Counted from the first letter of the stretch, positions 1-11,213 are shown. The stretch: DNA of 64,000 bases from Emiliania huxleyi CCMP1516 (GCF_000372725.1 NW_005199194.1:171912-235911); one strand, 5' to 3'. Numbers and translations are program-made. Notes: generated by a model not told the origin, from the sequence alone.

Positions 1-2
1 GG

Positions 3-1308
3 ACAGCTGCCTCTCCCGCGGGCGGCGGCTTTGTGGCGGACCTGGCCTGCGTCGACAAGTCGTCCTACTGCGGGCAGTGGGCGGCGGTGGGCGAGTGCGA
101 CTCGAACCCCGGCTACATGAAGGCTAACTGCAGAGTGACGTGCGCTAGCCAAAACCCCACACGGCGGGAGAGCCTCAAGGTGCGGGCCCTCCGTGAAGCG
201 CGACACCTCCTCCCGCCGCAGGTGCCACCTCTGCCAGTCGGCGGCGTGCCACGACATGGACGCGGCGCAGTGCAAGGCGGAGGCGGCTGCCGGCGCGTGC
301 CAAGCTTCGCCCGAGTCGATGTTCCAGCGGTGGCGCGGCTCGCGTGGCAGGTGCACTCTCGGAGCCTGCTCGGAGCCTGCTCGGAAGTGCCCGTCAGGTG
401 CCGCTGGTCGTGCGGCTGGTGCGCCATGGTCGTCGACAAGCGGTGCCGGAGAGACGCCTCCTTCCCGGGCCAGCTCCCCGCCGCGACGGCTGGCTCGACC
501 GGCGCCATGTTCGAGCGCTCGCTGGCCAAGGCGGCCGAGAAGGGCTACGCGGCCACGGTCCTGTCGCGCGACCCTTGGGTGGTGACGTACGACCACTTCC
601 TCTCCGCCGACGAGGCGAGCGCCATCATCTCCAAGGGCGAGAAGCATTGGAGTCGCTCTGTCGCGGGAGACGGTGAAGCTTCCTAGACGCTTCCTAGACA
701 CTTCCTCTACACACGTCCTAGACACTTCCTCAGCCCTCCCGGTAGGCGTGCAGTCCGTCCGCACCTCGTCGACTGCGTGGTGCGAGCACGACGGGTGCGG
801 CAGCGACCCGGTCCTGAGCCGCGTCCGGAGCCGGATCGCCAACTTGACGGGTGTGCCGGAGGCGCACGCGGAGCCGATGCAGATCCTGCGGTACGAGCCG
901 GGCCAGTTCTACCGGCGGCACCACGACCAGAACGCGCCCGCGACGACGGCGTGGGGGCCGCGGCTCTACACCTTCTTTATGTACCTCTCTGAGCCAGAGG
1001 CGGGCGGGGAGACCTCCTTTCCGGCACCGCCGCCCTCGGCGCTCGCCAGCCAGCCGCAGGGGTGCTAAGGGTGCTGTCGCCTCGTGTAGGTGCTCAACCT
1101 CTCGGTCGCGCCGAAGCTGGGCCGTGCGCTGCTGTGGCCGTCGGTGCTGGACCACGACCCACTCGCCCGCGACGACCGCACAGACCACGAGGCGGTCGCG
1201 GTCGGGCGAGGCGTCAAGTTCGCGTCCAACTACTGGCTCCATTTGTGGGACTTCCAGGGGCCCAACCGAGCAGGCTGCTCGAACACAGAGGTGTACGGTA
1301 ACTGGTGA
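3..1308 (+). CDS. Prolyl 4-hydroxylase with two N-terminal ShKT domains, 5' partial
   Basis: Fe(II)/2-oxoglutarate dioxygenase of the prolyl 4-hydroxylase family, which hydroxylates proline in secretory-pathway proteins. Frame-consistent exons: <3-139, 222-329, 398-672, 746-1023, 1090-1308; introns 1 to 3 start GT, intron 4 starts GC. The reading frame is open to the window edge, so the start and any signal peptide lie upstream. Two cysteine-rich ShKT modules come first (splicing restores CRVTCHLC and CRWSCGWC ends). The catalytic part has the iron ligands H-x-D (in RRHHDQNAP) and, in the last exon, the distal His in TDHEAVAVGRGVKFASNYW with the 2-oxoglutarate-binding Lys. ShKT plus P4H is a known architecture in plants and algae. 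Family and frame are clear; substrate is not known. Confidence 0.88.
673..745 (+). repeat. Intronic 12-base-scale repeat in the P4H gene
   Basis: Intron 3 of the prolyl hydroxylase is built largely from variants of CTTCCTAGACAC, repeated about four times between 679 and 732, ending just before the acceptor at 744-745. It is one of many introns in this window made of short direct repeats. Confidence 0.7.
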
Positions 1309-1548
1309 GTGAGCGACCAGCGTGAGTGTGATCACCGGCGTGACCGGATCTAGCTTAGAAGAGGAGGAAGAAACTAGTTTTGCGTGCTCAACTCGTTGAG
1401 GCTCAAGGCCGCGTGTGCAGCGGGTTGATGCTCGAGCTCAACCCCGCGAGATATCGGCCATCGGCCGTCCTCACGAGTGAGCGCGTGACCGCTGGAAGCC
1501 AACGTAGAAGCCAACCTGCGCTGCGGATCAATCGCCACCTACCTGGTC

Positions 1549-2607
1549 ATGCTGGACGCGACACATCTGGAGGCAGAAGTGCGGCGGCTTCGCAATGAGA
1601 ACCAGCTGCTCACGTCGCGCGTGAAATGTGACGTCATTCAAGAGGACGTTCTGGCAAAGTTTCAAGTGGCGCTGCAGCCGTTGCACGAGAGGGTGGCTGC
1701 CGGAGCATACAGCGAAGACATCGACCGGCTTGAGATCGATATCTTGGAAGTATACGAAACGCATATCCAAGCGTACGACGAGCGCGCTAGTGGTTTTCAC
1801 GCCGATGCGGTACAGTCACAGCGAGAAGACCTTGTCCACGGCCTCTGTGCCAGCTTGCGGCGCGTCGCTCTTAGCGGCCTCGAGGTGTCCCTGACCCAAC
1901 AGCTGGAGGACGCGACTGACGAGGTTCTGCTGGATGCAGCGGTCACGAACGAGCAGCCGCAGCTGTGGCCAAGGCTAGCACGCCTGTGGGAGGACGAGGC
2001 CCAGAAAGCAGCCGAGAGGGTGCGATCTACTCTTGTCCGACTCGGATGTGCAGAGGAGAGTGCGGTGCTGGAGGCGAAGGAGGCAGACGAGCTCCGAGCT
2101 TCAGCGAGAGCAGTGGTGGCTGGACGACTAGACAATCCCGTCATCTTCTTGCCTGAGCTGCTTCGCAGAGCGTTCGATACAACGTTTCGGTATCAAAGTT
2201 ACCAAGGTACGCTTCGCGTCACCGGCCCCTTTACCGACCTCGATTCCCTCTATGCCGAGGCGATGGCTCGAGTCCATTCATACCTGGACGAGTTTTCGCG
2301 ACCCCTGGCTGTGAGCCTGCCGCAGCCATCAAGCACTATCGCCTCGAGTGCGTCCGAAGATGCGCCGCTCGTGGACTGGCGAGCCCGCGATCGCTTCGAG
2401 CGCGAAGTGAGGGTGCATGCAGACGACCTGTTCGAGACGCAAGCGACCAAGCAGCTGCTCCTGCGAGGAACGTGTGATCTGCCGCTGGGGGCGCTGGTGG
2501 TCATGCTCTTCCTTGGGTACGACCACATTCCTCTCCACGTCCAGTTAGTCGCAGAAGCCGACCAGCAAGTCAGGCTTGCGCGTTGTGGCCGGGAGGAAAT
2601 GTACTAA
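1549..2607 (+). CDS. Helical protein, possible Sey1/RHD3-like C-terminal region
   Basis: A 352-residue open frame starting at ATG 1549. It opens with a heptad-like coiled-coil stretch (LEAEVRRLRNENQLL), is helical and charged throughout, and ends with a short hydrophobic hairpin-like stretch, LPLGALVVMLFLGYDHIP. Acidic helical bundle followed by a near-terminal membrane hairpin recalls the C-terminal part of Sey1/RHD3/atlastin-type dynamin-like GTPases, which fuse ER tubules. No GTPase motifs (P-loop, DxxG, RD) are visible upstream in the window, so this is either a fragment or an unrelated helical protein. Codon use is clean and no stop interrupts it. Assignment is tentative. Confidence 0.45.
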   Translation: MLDATHLEAEVRRLRNENQLLTSRVKCDVIQEDVLAKFQVALQPLHERVAAGAYSEDIDRLEIDILEVYETHIQAYDERASGFHADAVQSQREDLVHGLCASLRRVALSGLEVSLTQQLEDATDEVLLDAAVTNEQPQLWPRLARLWEDEAQKAAERVRSTLVRLGCAEESAVLEAKEADELRASARAVVAGRLDNPVIFLPELLRRAFDTTFRYQSYQGTLRVTGPFTDLDSLYAEAMARVHSYLDEFSRPLAVSLPQPSSTIASSASEDAPLVDWRARDRFEREVRVHADDLFETQATKQLLLRGTCDLPLGALVVMLFLGYDHIPLHVQLVAEADQQVRLARCGREEMY

Positions 2608-2688
2608 ACAGAGAGTCCCACTGATAGGCACCTGGCGGCAGACCGACGGCGGAATCGGCTTGCGTGATCGGCCTAATCCGGAGTGGCA

Positions 2689-3342
2689 CATGGTGTGCGC
2701 TGCTCGCGTGCTCTCCTCGCGGCAAAGCATCGGGAGGTGATCCATCACATGACGTTGCAGGCGCAGTTCGGCGTGTGGGTGCACCCTCGGCTCTCCCCGC
2801 CCTGCTTTGAGAGCGGCGCGTGGGTGGAGGTGTGGGCCGCACTCACGAGCACCCTTGTGCAGCCTCACGGCTCCCGCTTGAACCTGAACCGGCCGCGCCG
2901 ACGGCTGCAGGTGATGCGCGTGGATGAGGCGACGGACCGAGTGGGTGCGGCGGCGGCATGGTACTACCACGCTCCGGGTAGCGGGGTCTGGCTCCATCTA
3001 GGCCGAACCAGGTGCGGGCAGACGCCGGCGAAAGAGTTGTATGGGGTGAGCAAGAAATACGCCTTGCCTCTGACAGCGGGGTCCCCGCTGCCAGCGCGAG
3101 ACTTTGCTTTGGTCACGCAAGCGCGGCGTGCGAGGCTGGACACGGTGCAGCGGCGCGAGCCGGACAACACGTGGTCGCACCTCGAGATCATCGACGTCCG
3201 ACACGCGGTGAGGGGTGGCGGCATCTGCGCCGGCGCGGCGGCCGGCGTGTTGCGCGGCGGGTGGAACGGAAGCAGGGAGTGCCGCTGCGACCCGGCCGGG
3301 CCGGTGGTGACGTGCTCGTCGGCCGGGCCGGTGGTGGGGTAG
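2689..3342 (+). CDS. Conserved-looking hypothetical exon with a WYY-GSG-LGRT motif
   Basis: Open frame in which the most protein-like part runs from about 2740 (FGVWVHPRLSPPCFESGAW) to 3210 (WSHLEIIDVRHA). The centre has AAAWYYHAPGSGVWLHLGRT, an aromatic-rich motif I have the impression of seeing in uncharacterised algal proteins, with a following segment on a register like DTVQRREPDNTW. No ATG opens the frame near 2689, so a 5' exon is likely; it may be the 3' part of the preceding gene at 1549-2607 or a separate gene. The last 40 residues are Gly/Arg-rich and may be non-coding. Function unknown. Confidence 0.4.
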   Translation, partial: HGVRCSRALLAAKHREVIHHMTLQAQFGVWVHPRLSPPCFESGAWVEVWAALTSTLVQPHGSRLNLNRPRRRLQVMRVDEATDRVGAAAAWYYHAPGSGVWLHLGRTRCGQTPAKELYGVSKKYALPLTAGSPLPARDFALVTQARRARLDTVQRREPDNTWSHLEIIDVRHAVRGGGICAGAAAGVLRGGWNGSRECRCDPAGPVVTCSSAGPVVG

Positions 3343-3413
3343 AGGTGTGTGTGGTGGTGAGCCGCTAGAGACGCCGTTCAAACAAAAAAAGAAAATGCGC
3401 GCCGACTCCTTGT

Positions 3414-5034
3414 GTGGTCGCTTTTGCGTTCCTGCACACCTGCAAACAAATGCGGCATGCCGACTCGGAGCCGCCGCCGCCGCCGCCACCGATCTCGCTG
3501 CCGCCCATCGCACCGCCGTCGGTGTCGTTGCCGCCCTCCGGCTACGCGCTGGGCACAATCTCCGAGAGCGGGGCTCTGCACCGCTCAGAGAGCCGGGGCG
3601 CACGAAGCTTTCATAGCTGTGACTCGCTGTCGTCGGGCCGGCGGGCGCGGCGACCGTCCTTCTCCAACCTGAGTGAAGCCAGAAGTTCGTTTCGTCTCGG
3701 CGCCGCCGACCTCGGAGCGGATGTCTCCGATATGCTCAAGACGGCGCGCACGGACCTGCAGCACCTGCCGGGCGTGCTCCGGAAGCACCAACGCCAGTTC
3801 TACTTCATGCGGAGCGACTGCCAGCCGGTGCACGGGCTGCGCGACTGGACGCAGGACGAGTGGCGGTGCTGGCTGGCGCGCTTCCCGAGGCTCGGCGACG
3901 ACCTCGCCCGCGGCCTCCTCCGCTGGCGGGAGGGGGAGGCCGAGGACGTCGGGCCAGAGGCGTGCGCGATCGCTATCAAGATCAAGATGAACCAGAGCCT
4001 TACGTACTCGGACTGGCACCTCATCTCCGTCTTCCAAAACCGCGCGCTCAACGCCGGCTTCGGCGACGGGGACGGCGCCATCCACTACTTTGAGTCGGAC
4101 CTGCTGTCGAACTACATCTTCGACCGCGAGTTCCCGCTCGGCGTCCGCCTCTGAGATCTCAGTCTTGGTTGAGGTTAGCTTGTTGACCTTGAGGTCGATG
4201 GACATCTCAGGCGTCGAGGAGCGCATCCTGCAGGACCGGCACCGCTTCGCGATCAACCACTCGGGCGTGCACCGGATCGAGCACCGCCAGAGCAAGGCAG
4301 AGCATGCTCGAAGCGTGAACTGTCGTCTTGCGGCGTGACACCCCCCCCTCCCCCTCCCCTCCCCCCCGCAGCTGCTGACCTTCACCGTCTACTTCGTCCT
4401 CGCCCTCGTCGCCCTCGTCGTCGTCATCTACCTCCTCGCCCTCATGGTCGGACAGAGCGAGCTCTGGGTCATCAACGCCACCGTGCAGGACTTCAGCGAC
4501 GGCAATGACCCCTCCACGGAGATCGTCGAGCGCACTAAGAGCCGCGGCGAGGTCGCATCGCTGCTCGCCACGTGCACCTTCGCGCTGCTGATCAACGGCG
4601 CGCCTCCCTCCTCCCGCCCCGCGCCCCTCCGTGGCCCCTCCAGCAGTGAGACACGCCAACCGGCCCGGTCGGTCTCCCCCCCCTCTCCCCCCTCTCCTCT
4701 CCAGGCATGCTCGACAAGTTTGGGCTGATCGACCCCTCCTCCTCCACCGTCTTCATCGGCATGTTCCTCGGCGGCACGTGGGGCTTCGTCCTCGACCAGA
4801 TCTTCGGGAGCGACGAGGGCTACCGCGAGTACCTCTCGACAGTCTCCAGTGACGGCCCGTCCATTCAGCGACCCTCCCGATCGCAGTGTTTGTGGCTCGT
4901 AGGTACCTCTGGTCGCCGCAGGACGGGATGAAGTACGCGATGGGCGTCCTCGTCTCGGAGCGGTACGGCCGCTACCTCGTCACGATCCTGTTCGACATGT
5001 GAGTCGTAAAAGTAGTAGTAGGCTAGCAGCAGTT

Positions 5035-5095
<61 letters not shown>

Positions 5096-6980
5096 TAGTA
5101 GGCAACCTTCACTCCAAGATCTGCGTTCGACATGGTTGCTTCCTCTCCCCCGACCCTCTTGTCCCCCCCCCCCCCCCCCTGCCCTTCCCCCTCCCTCCTC
5201 GGCGCAGGTTCTTCACCACTATCCTCTTCAAGCAGCTCTTCTCGCGCGCCCTCCGGCTCGCCATGTTTACGGCGACGCGGCTGCTCTCACAGCACACGCA
5301 CGCCACCGCACCGAGAGCGAGCAGCGGGCCCCTGTGAGCCTAGGTCCGGGGTCGGGAGTGGCTCGCCAACGCGTTTGTGTCGGCGGTCATCTCCTTCGTC
5401 ACCTTCAAGGTGTACGCAAACATGACTCGCTTCGAGTGGGCGTACCCGTCGGGGCAGGAGGGGCGGGGCGAGTGGATCCAGGGCCAGACGATGGTCCTCG
5501 CCACCGTCATCATGAGCATGGTCTACCTCACCTCGGAGACGCGCGCGCGCGTCGGGGAGCCGGGCATCAACGACCCGAACATCAAGCTCGCCGTCGTGCT
5601 CTTCACCTTCTTCATCCTCTGGATGCTGCAGGCACGCCCCCCGACCTAGGGTTTAGGTTAGGGTTAGGGTTAGGGTTAGTTCATCCTCTGGATGCTGCAG
5701 GCACGCCCCCCGACCCCCGCCCCCGCCCCTCTGCACTGAGCCGCTCGATGTCTCGCCCACTCGAGCCAACCCCATGCCACCCCCGCCCCCCCCTCCCCCC
5801 CCTCCCCCCGCCCCTCCCCCCCGGTGCGTGGCTGTAGGCGCAGAAGGTCATCGACCCGGCCTACGACATCATCCTGGTCGACGAGAGGGGCGCCTCCAAC
5901 ACGACGGCGGGCGTAGACGTCAACTTGCCGCTGCAGAACGTCTGCAAGATGCAGGCGCGCGTGCGCCTCACGCTTGACCGCCCGTGGAGAGATGGGTAGA
6001 GAGTGGAAGGACGGGGCACGCGTGGAGGCGGTGGAGGCCGCGTGGGGACCCTCTCCTTCCCACCCCCTTCTCTCTCACCCTTCTCCCTGCTTCACACCGC
6101 AGCACCGTGCGCCCCTGGGCTTCCTCGCCTTCACGGCCATCACAATCTTCTCCCTCGGCTTCGTCATTTTCCTCACCAGCGTGCAGACGCTCTCCGGACT
6201 GCGGCAGTCGTGCCGCGGCTGCCCGAAGCTCCCCTGCCGCATCGGGCTCCGGCGCTCGGGGGAGGGAGCAGCGACCACGCCAGCGTCGGCACACAGCGCC
6301 AGCCCCACACCTAGCTGAGCCCTCCCCGCGCGCGCATTCCGTTTAAGCTGGTCAGCTCTTGCGCCGTTAGGTTGCGGGGTCGGGGGGAGTCTCGCCAGTG
6401 ACTCTCTCGTCGGCGGTGTCGCCGCAGACCTTCGATGTGGGCTCGGACACTTCTTCCTCGTCTTCCCCCGATCGTGTCGCGCAACGGCTCAAGGCCGTCC
6501 AGGATCGGCTTGCGTCGATCCGATCCGTGCAGCAGCGCACGGAGCGAGCCAAGCGGTGGCAGTCGGAGACGATTTCCGCCCACAGCAGCGGGACGCGGCG
6601 GCGTCCGCCCTACACCCGCCCGGCTGTGCGTGCACGCCCGCAGCCCCCCCCCCCCCCCCTCCCGGCCAAGGGCCGCGTCCCCACACACATACCCAACGTG
6701 GGCTTTGTCATGATAGGTGCGCAACGCGCTACCGGTGGTGAAGCTGCGGGGTGGGCTCGAGCTGTCGGTGCCGATCCCGCAGCAGGCGGGGCTCAGCGAT
6801 CGGCTCAAGGGCAAGCTGGCCATCTTCGCCATCTTCCTGTCGCTCGTCTTCTTCTTCTTCGGCTTCTTCGCGCTGGTCCCTTTCTACAGCGCCGACGGCG
6901 AGCGCGACAAAGAAGAGTGGTGGGAGCACTGCCGCACCAACTACGACCCTGACGCCCTCGAGGCGCTGGGGCTCAGCTGA
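3414..6980 (+). CDS. Multi-exon polytopic membrane protein, unknown family
   Basis: A gene of at least eight exons. Placed junctions: exon 1 ends 4140 (intron 4141-4210), exon 2 4211-4296, exon 3 4372-4597, exon 4 from 4705; all three donors are GC. Further coding blocks lie near 4905-5000, 5209-5270, 5352-5630, 5838-5960, 6100-6210, 6427-6600 and 6717-6980 (TGA). The N-terminus has a poly-Pro stretch and a cytoplasmic region of about 200 residues; hydrophobic segments follow at LLTFTVYFVLALVALVVVIY, MFLGGTWGFVLDQIFG, MVLATVIMSMVYLTSE, LAVVLFTFFILWML, APLGFLAFTAITIFSLGFVI and LAIFAIFLSLVFFFFGFFAL. At least six membrane passes and an acidic end (EEWWEHCRTNYDPDALEALG). Start is either ATG 3414 or 3450. 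I do not recognise the family; a channel or transporter-like role would be a guess. Confidence 0.6.
5037..5093 (+). repeat. (CAG)n microsatellite in an intron
   Basis: About 18 uninterrupted CAG/AGC units inside an intron of the polytopic membrane protein gene, between the donor near 5000 and the acceptor at about 5208. A poly-C tract follows near 5163-5180. Confidence 0.9.
5611..5715 (+). repeat. Interstitial telomeric repeat flanked by a 36-base duplication
   Basis: A 36-base segment (5611-5646, the end of an exon plus the first intron bases) is repeated exactly at 5680-5715. Between the copies lies 33 bases of TTAGGG-type repeat (5647-5679, roughly five units). The duplicated segment carries the exon end ATGCTGCAG and the GC donor, so the intron now has two copies of its own 5' splice site. 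Reading through the first copy meets a stop (TAG at 5647), so the first copy must be the working donor or the transcript is broken. Confidence 0.92.
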
Positions 6981-7699
6981 GTCAGCGGCCCCGGAGGTCT
7001 CCCTCCCCCCCCACTCCTGTGCGCAGCAAGCCGCTGCCCGCGGTGTAGCACGTGCACACACGCGCAGACGGCCGAGCGAGTGAGCTTGGCCCTGGCTGGC
7101 CGCCTGGCGAGCCTCTGGGCGGGGCATTTAATTATCGAGCGAGCATGGCCTGAACGCTCGCTGGGCATGCGGCGCAGCCATGACCCATGCATGTCGGTCC
7201 AGAGTAAGAAAGAGCTCAGACCAAGAGCTTCCAGGTGTGAGCGTGACTGACTGTGATCTGTGTTGTAACTTGTATTCTCGCGTATTGCGTATATGGACGT
7301 ACATATATCGATCATTTAAGCTTTATCATGGGAGAAATTTATCGAAGAAGGATAGGAAAGTGCCCTCGAGAGAAAAACTCCAGCTGACTGAAATTTGTCT
7401 GGTAATTTTTCACCTGTGTTACTAGTCAGTGCGCGCCAGACCCAGTCTTGTGCCTAAGCGCTAACCGTTAGGGCCTAAAGAAAGAAAATCAACAAGCCAA
7501 GGGAGGGATAATAAATAGAGCAGACATCTCCTGGAGAGATAGGGGGACAACCCGACGGGCAAACCCCGCCCCGCTCGGAGGGCGTGCACCACACAGCACT
7601 AAGGGAGGGATATGGCACGCCGCCTCCGTCGGAATGAAATTAATTCTTTTTCATGGTGCACCCGCGACACGGAATTCTTTTCACCACCTTTTTGCAAGC
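6981..7699. other. Intergenic region, relatively AT-rich core
   Basis: No convincing gene. The stretch 7230-7430 is clearly more AT-rich than its surroundings and has short open frames without coding character. A short piece at 7596-7628 (AAGGGAGGGATATGGCACG and on) resembles, in reverse, part of the dispersed repeat seen at 19060-19105 and 44080-44110. No tRNA or snRNA was recognised. Confidence 0.5.
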
Positions 7700-10339
7700 A
7701 TGAGCGAAGAGAGCGCTCCGCCCCCTGGGCGCGACAGAGAGAGCGCTCCCGGGCGTTCGCGCAAGAAAGGCGGCCCGAGTATAGACTACAAGTACGAGGC
7801 TTGCATCGACTGGAATCATTACGGGCCAGCTTGCTGCGCCGAGCAGACCCGTCTCTACTCGCTCTCGGTCGCCGAGATGTACTGGCGCGTCGTCTCGCCG
7901 GTCCGGCAACGCGAGCTGGAGCTTTCGCGCAACACGCCGGCCCTGCTCAAGGACCACGGCCCGTTCTCGCACATGCGGCGCGCGGGCACCCTCCCTCCGC
8001 CCAGGCCGCCCAAGCTCGACGCTGCCGGCAACGTCATCGCCTCCAAGCCCGTGGAGCGGGTGCTCTACAAGGACGGCGATGGCGAGGAGTTTGAGGTGAC
8101 GGCGGACCGGAAGCGCAAGCTGAGCGACGTGTCCGCGGCGCTGGGCTCGCTCGCGCTCTGCCCACTCCTGGTGCGCATCTGGGAGCGCGACGGCACCCCG
8201 ATCACCGCCGACGCCCAGTGTGCGTGCCAGCGGCTCGGCGGCGCCACGACGATGCCGGCGGCGACGGCGGAGGGCTCGGGCGTCGTGAAGAAGGAGGAGG
8301 GAGGGGAGGGCGGCGGCGGCGTGGCGGAGGGCGTCGGAGCAGACGCCCCTCCGCCCAAGAAGCTGCGGCCCCCCTCTCGGCCTCCCGCCGACCGCAGCGC
8401 GGCTCGCAGACCGACGGGCGGCGGCGCGGCTGCAGACAGAGAGGTGGGGAGAGAGGGAGGGAGGGAGGCGGAGGAAGAGGGCACGGTCCTGTAGGCGCGT
8501 CCGCGGAGCCTGGCGCCGCCGAGAGCACCAACGGCGCCGCGACCCCCTCCTTTCGCCTGTTGTCCTCTCTCTGCGGCACTTGTGAGGTTGCCTTCTGTTG
8601 CAAACTGCAGGCAAGGCGAGCGGTGGCGGCAGGGCGGGCAAGGGCGGCGGCGAGGGCAAGGCGGAGGGGGAGGCGAGGCGAGGCGGCGGCGGGAGCGCGG
8701 CTGCAAAGTCGACTCGCGCCGCGACGGCGGCGGCGGCGGGCTGCCTCTGCGTGTGTTGCGGCGGACAGCGCACTGCGCCGTTGACTGTGTGTGCGTGCGA
8801 GAGCAGGTCTGCCGGCTCGGCGCGCTCGACTCGCTGCTGGTGGAGGCGACGAAGGCGGACGAGGACAGGGCGGGCCGACCACCTCGCCCTCCCCCACCCC
8901 CGTCCCTTGCCCCCGTCTCCCTCCCGCCTGCCTTCGTCCACAATCTCCACCCCCCCCCCTCCCCGGGAAAAGGGGCTTTGTTTTTCCCCCCCCCCCCCCC
9001 ACCCCTTTCCCCCCCCCTCCCCCCGCAGGTGGCGCGCAAGCTGCGAGCCAACGCGCTGCGGCTCGCCTGGCAGGAGCCCCTCCTCCTTTCCGCCGCTGCG
9101 CCTGTCGCCCGAAAGGCGCCAGCTGAACCCCTCCGACCCTCCCCCGACCTCTTGCCGTGACATCCCCCCCCCCCCCCCTCTCCCGCCGTGCTGGCTGGCA
9201 GGAGCCCACCGCCGAGTCCAAGGTCGCCGAGTGCGTGCCGGAGGAGGAGCGGCCCCTGCTCGAGCGGCTCGCCGCCGCCGCGCAGCTCCACGACGACCTC
9301 AAGTCCAGAGCCCGCCCCTCCGACGCCCCTCCTCTCGGGGAACACCTCCAGGACACCTTCAGGACACGGCCGGGACGCGTCCCGTAGGGCCGAGCTGCAC
9401 GCCGAGCTCCGCCTCGGGGAGCCAGAGTCGTCCAAGCGGCTCACCGCGGCACACTCGAAGGAGCCCCACTCCTGCGCCCCCCCTTCAAGTCACCCCACCC
9501 CCTACCCAGCCAGCCAGCCCTCTCACCCCTCGCCCGGTCACGACTCGCAGGCAGTCACCGCCGCGGCCAAGCGAGTCGCGGCTGCGAGCAGCAAGGCCGA
9601 GAAGAGCGACAGGGGCGACCTCAGGAGCGACCTCAGGAGCGAGATCAGGAGCGAGATCAAGAGCGAGATCAAGAGCGACGCCAAGAGCGACGCCAAGGGC
9701 GACAAGCCGCCTCCCGCAAAGAAGGCGCCGCCGCGCCTCGTGACCCCCCCCCCCCCTCTAACGGGCCCTTCAAACCAAGAGGCGGCTCCCCACCTCTAGG
9801 CGCGGCCTGCGCGCGCAGCGACGCACCAGGCGGCGGCGGCGGCGGCGCCGGCGCTGCCAGCCAGCGTGCAGCAGGCGGCAGCAGCAGCAGCGGCGACGGC
9901 GGCGGCAGCGACGGCGGCGGCCGCTGCGGCGGTGGCCCAGCAGCAGGCGAGAAATGCGGCGCTCGAGCCGACGATCCCGCAGCCTCCCCCGGCGCTCGTA
10001 GCTGCGGCGGCGCCCGCACCCGTCGCACCGCCGCCGCCAGCAGTGGCTGTGGCGCCGGCGCCGGCGCCGGCACCGGCACCAGGGCCACCTCCGCAGCCGA
10101 ACATGGCAGCCATCGCGCAGAACATGCAGCCAACGATGGCGCGCCTCGCCGCGGCGTGCGCAGCCAGAGGAGCCGACCGCGCGCCCACCGTTGCGCGCCC
10201 CCGCCCCTCGCCACAGGCGCCGATGGCTAGAATTGCGGGCTCGCTGTTCGACGCCTTCAACCCGCCGCTTGCGCCGCCGACGATGCCGCCGACGATACCG
10301 TCGCTGCCGCAGACAGCCGCAGCGCCGCCCCAATCCTGA
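7700..10339 (+). CDS. Low-complexity Ala/Pro/Lys-rich protein, multi-exon, unknown
   Basis: Chosen start ATG 7700 (MSEESAPPPGRDRESAPG). The first exon, to about 8220, is the best coding part: IDYKYEACIDWNHYGPACCA, then SLSVAEMYWRVVSPVRQREL and a Lys-rich stretch. Downstream blocks in compatible frames, separated by C-rich intron-like sequence, include VCRLGALDSLLVEATKADED (about 8800), VARKLRANALRLAWQEP (9030), EPTAESKVAECVPEEERPLL (9202), a Lys/Asp/Ser repeat region (9550-9720) and an Ala/Gln/Pro tail ending at TGA 10337-10339 (FDAFNPPLAPPTMPP). The tail resembles the disordered tails of nuclear or transcription-associated proteins; no domain is recognised. Exon joins between 8220 and 9830 were not resolved and the region could hold two genes. 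Confidence 0.42.
9609..9705 (+). repeat. Coding 12-base tandem repeat (RSDL/RSEI/KSEI/KSDA units)
   Basis: Eight imperfect copies of a 12-base unit (like AGGAGCGACCTC, drifting to AAGAGCGACGCC) encode tetrapeptides RSDL, RSEI, KSEI and KSDA in a Lys/Asp-rich stretch. The order of variants suggests stepwise expansion with the oldest type at one end. Confidence 0.75.
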
Positions 10340-10882
10340 GCCAGTGCTCGCGGCGGCACGGCGGCGCTTCCATTGCGACAGCCACACGCACATGGAACGC
10401 AGTGGGAGAGCAGTGCCAGAGAGTCGGGTGCACTGGCGCGAGGTGGAGGACGCGCTTGTGCTCCTCTGGTCCCGCCCCGCGCGCTGACGTTGCCGCCGTG
10501 AGCGCGCTCGATCCATATCGAGCGGCGCGCGGGTTTGGCGCGTTGCGCGTTTGCGGCCCGCGCAGTGTTTTTGCGCACCACCCGCGGCTCGTATGATTGT
10601 CCTTTGTCGTGCGGTCCCGTGGACCGTGCGCCCCCGGGAGTGTATACGAAATTCTGTAAAGCGCGTTCCAGCTTCCACTCACACCCCACACCTCTCCCGC
10701 AGCGCGCACGGCACAGCCGGAGCCGCGGGCGGGTGTTGCGGGTTGGACTTGAGGGGAGCCCCGATGGGCGATGGGGGACGGGGCGCCAGGCGCCAGCGCT
10801 TACGGCTCTACAGATACGCGGCACAGAGCACTAAGCAGGATCGGACGAAGAGAACCCTCCCGCGCAAGAGCGCGCGGGATGC
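10340..10882. other. Intergenic, nothing recognised
   Basis: Separates the low-complexity gene ending at 10339 from the convergent small membrane-protein gene whose stop lies at 10883. Open frames here are short and lack coding character on either strand. It probably holds the 3' untranslated regions of both convergent genes. Confidence 0.4.
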
Positions 10883-11213
10883 TCAGTAGCCGCCCTCCCG
10901 GATCGGGTCCTGCAGTTGCATCGCGCGGTACTTGGCGGTAGCCGCCTCCCACTGCGGCGTCATCGTCGAAGGCAGCTTGTGCGAAACTGAAGCAAGGAGC
11001 ACGGGTCGGGAGGGGGGGGGAGGGCTTGGCAAGGAACAGACCAGTGAGGAGCGCACTCGACATGAACCAAAGCTGGCCCACCACCAGGCCCGCAACGGTC
11101 AGGCCAATGCTGCCAGCAAAGACAATGGAGCCCTCGCTCTTGAGCGCAGCCAGCGGGCCAAGGCCCTGGAGATCGCGCTCCGTGAGGCAACGAGCAACCC
11201 GCGACACGCGCAT
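10883..11213 (-). CDS. Small single-pass membrane protein, about 91 residues
   Basis: Two exons on the minus strand. The first starts at ATG 11213 and ends in phase 1 near 11054 at a GT donor; a C-rich intron ends in CAG at about 10989; the second exon reads SHKLPSTMTPQWEAATAKYR and ends IREGGY with the stop at 10883-10885. The protein has one membrane span (IVFAGSIGLTVAGLVVGQLW) after a short basic N-terminus and a polar C-terminus. Size and layout are like accessory subunits of mitochondrial respiratory complexes, but no signature proves this. The GT choice is the only nearby donor that keeps the frame open. Confidence 0.55.

Noticed and set aside
5647..5679. True chromosome end
   Set aside because: Only about five TTAGGG units, inside a gene and flanked by an exact duplication; coding sequence continues on both sides.
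7640..9444. Long minus-strand open frames (up to 507 codons) over the 7.7-9.4 kb gene
   Set aside because: Composition is Arg/Pro/Ser only, and the plus strand has the better protein-like first exon. GC-rich DNA gives long chance frames.
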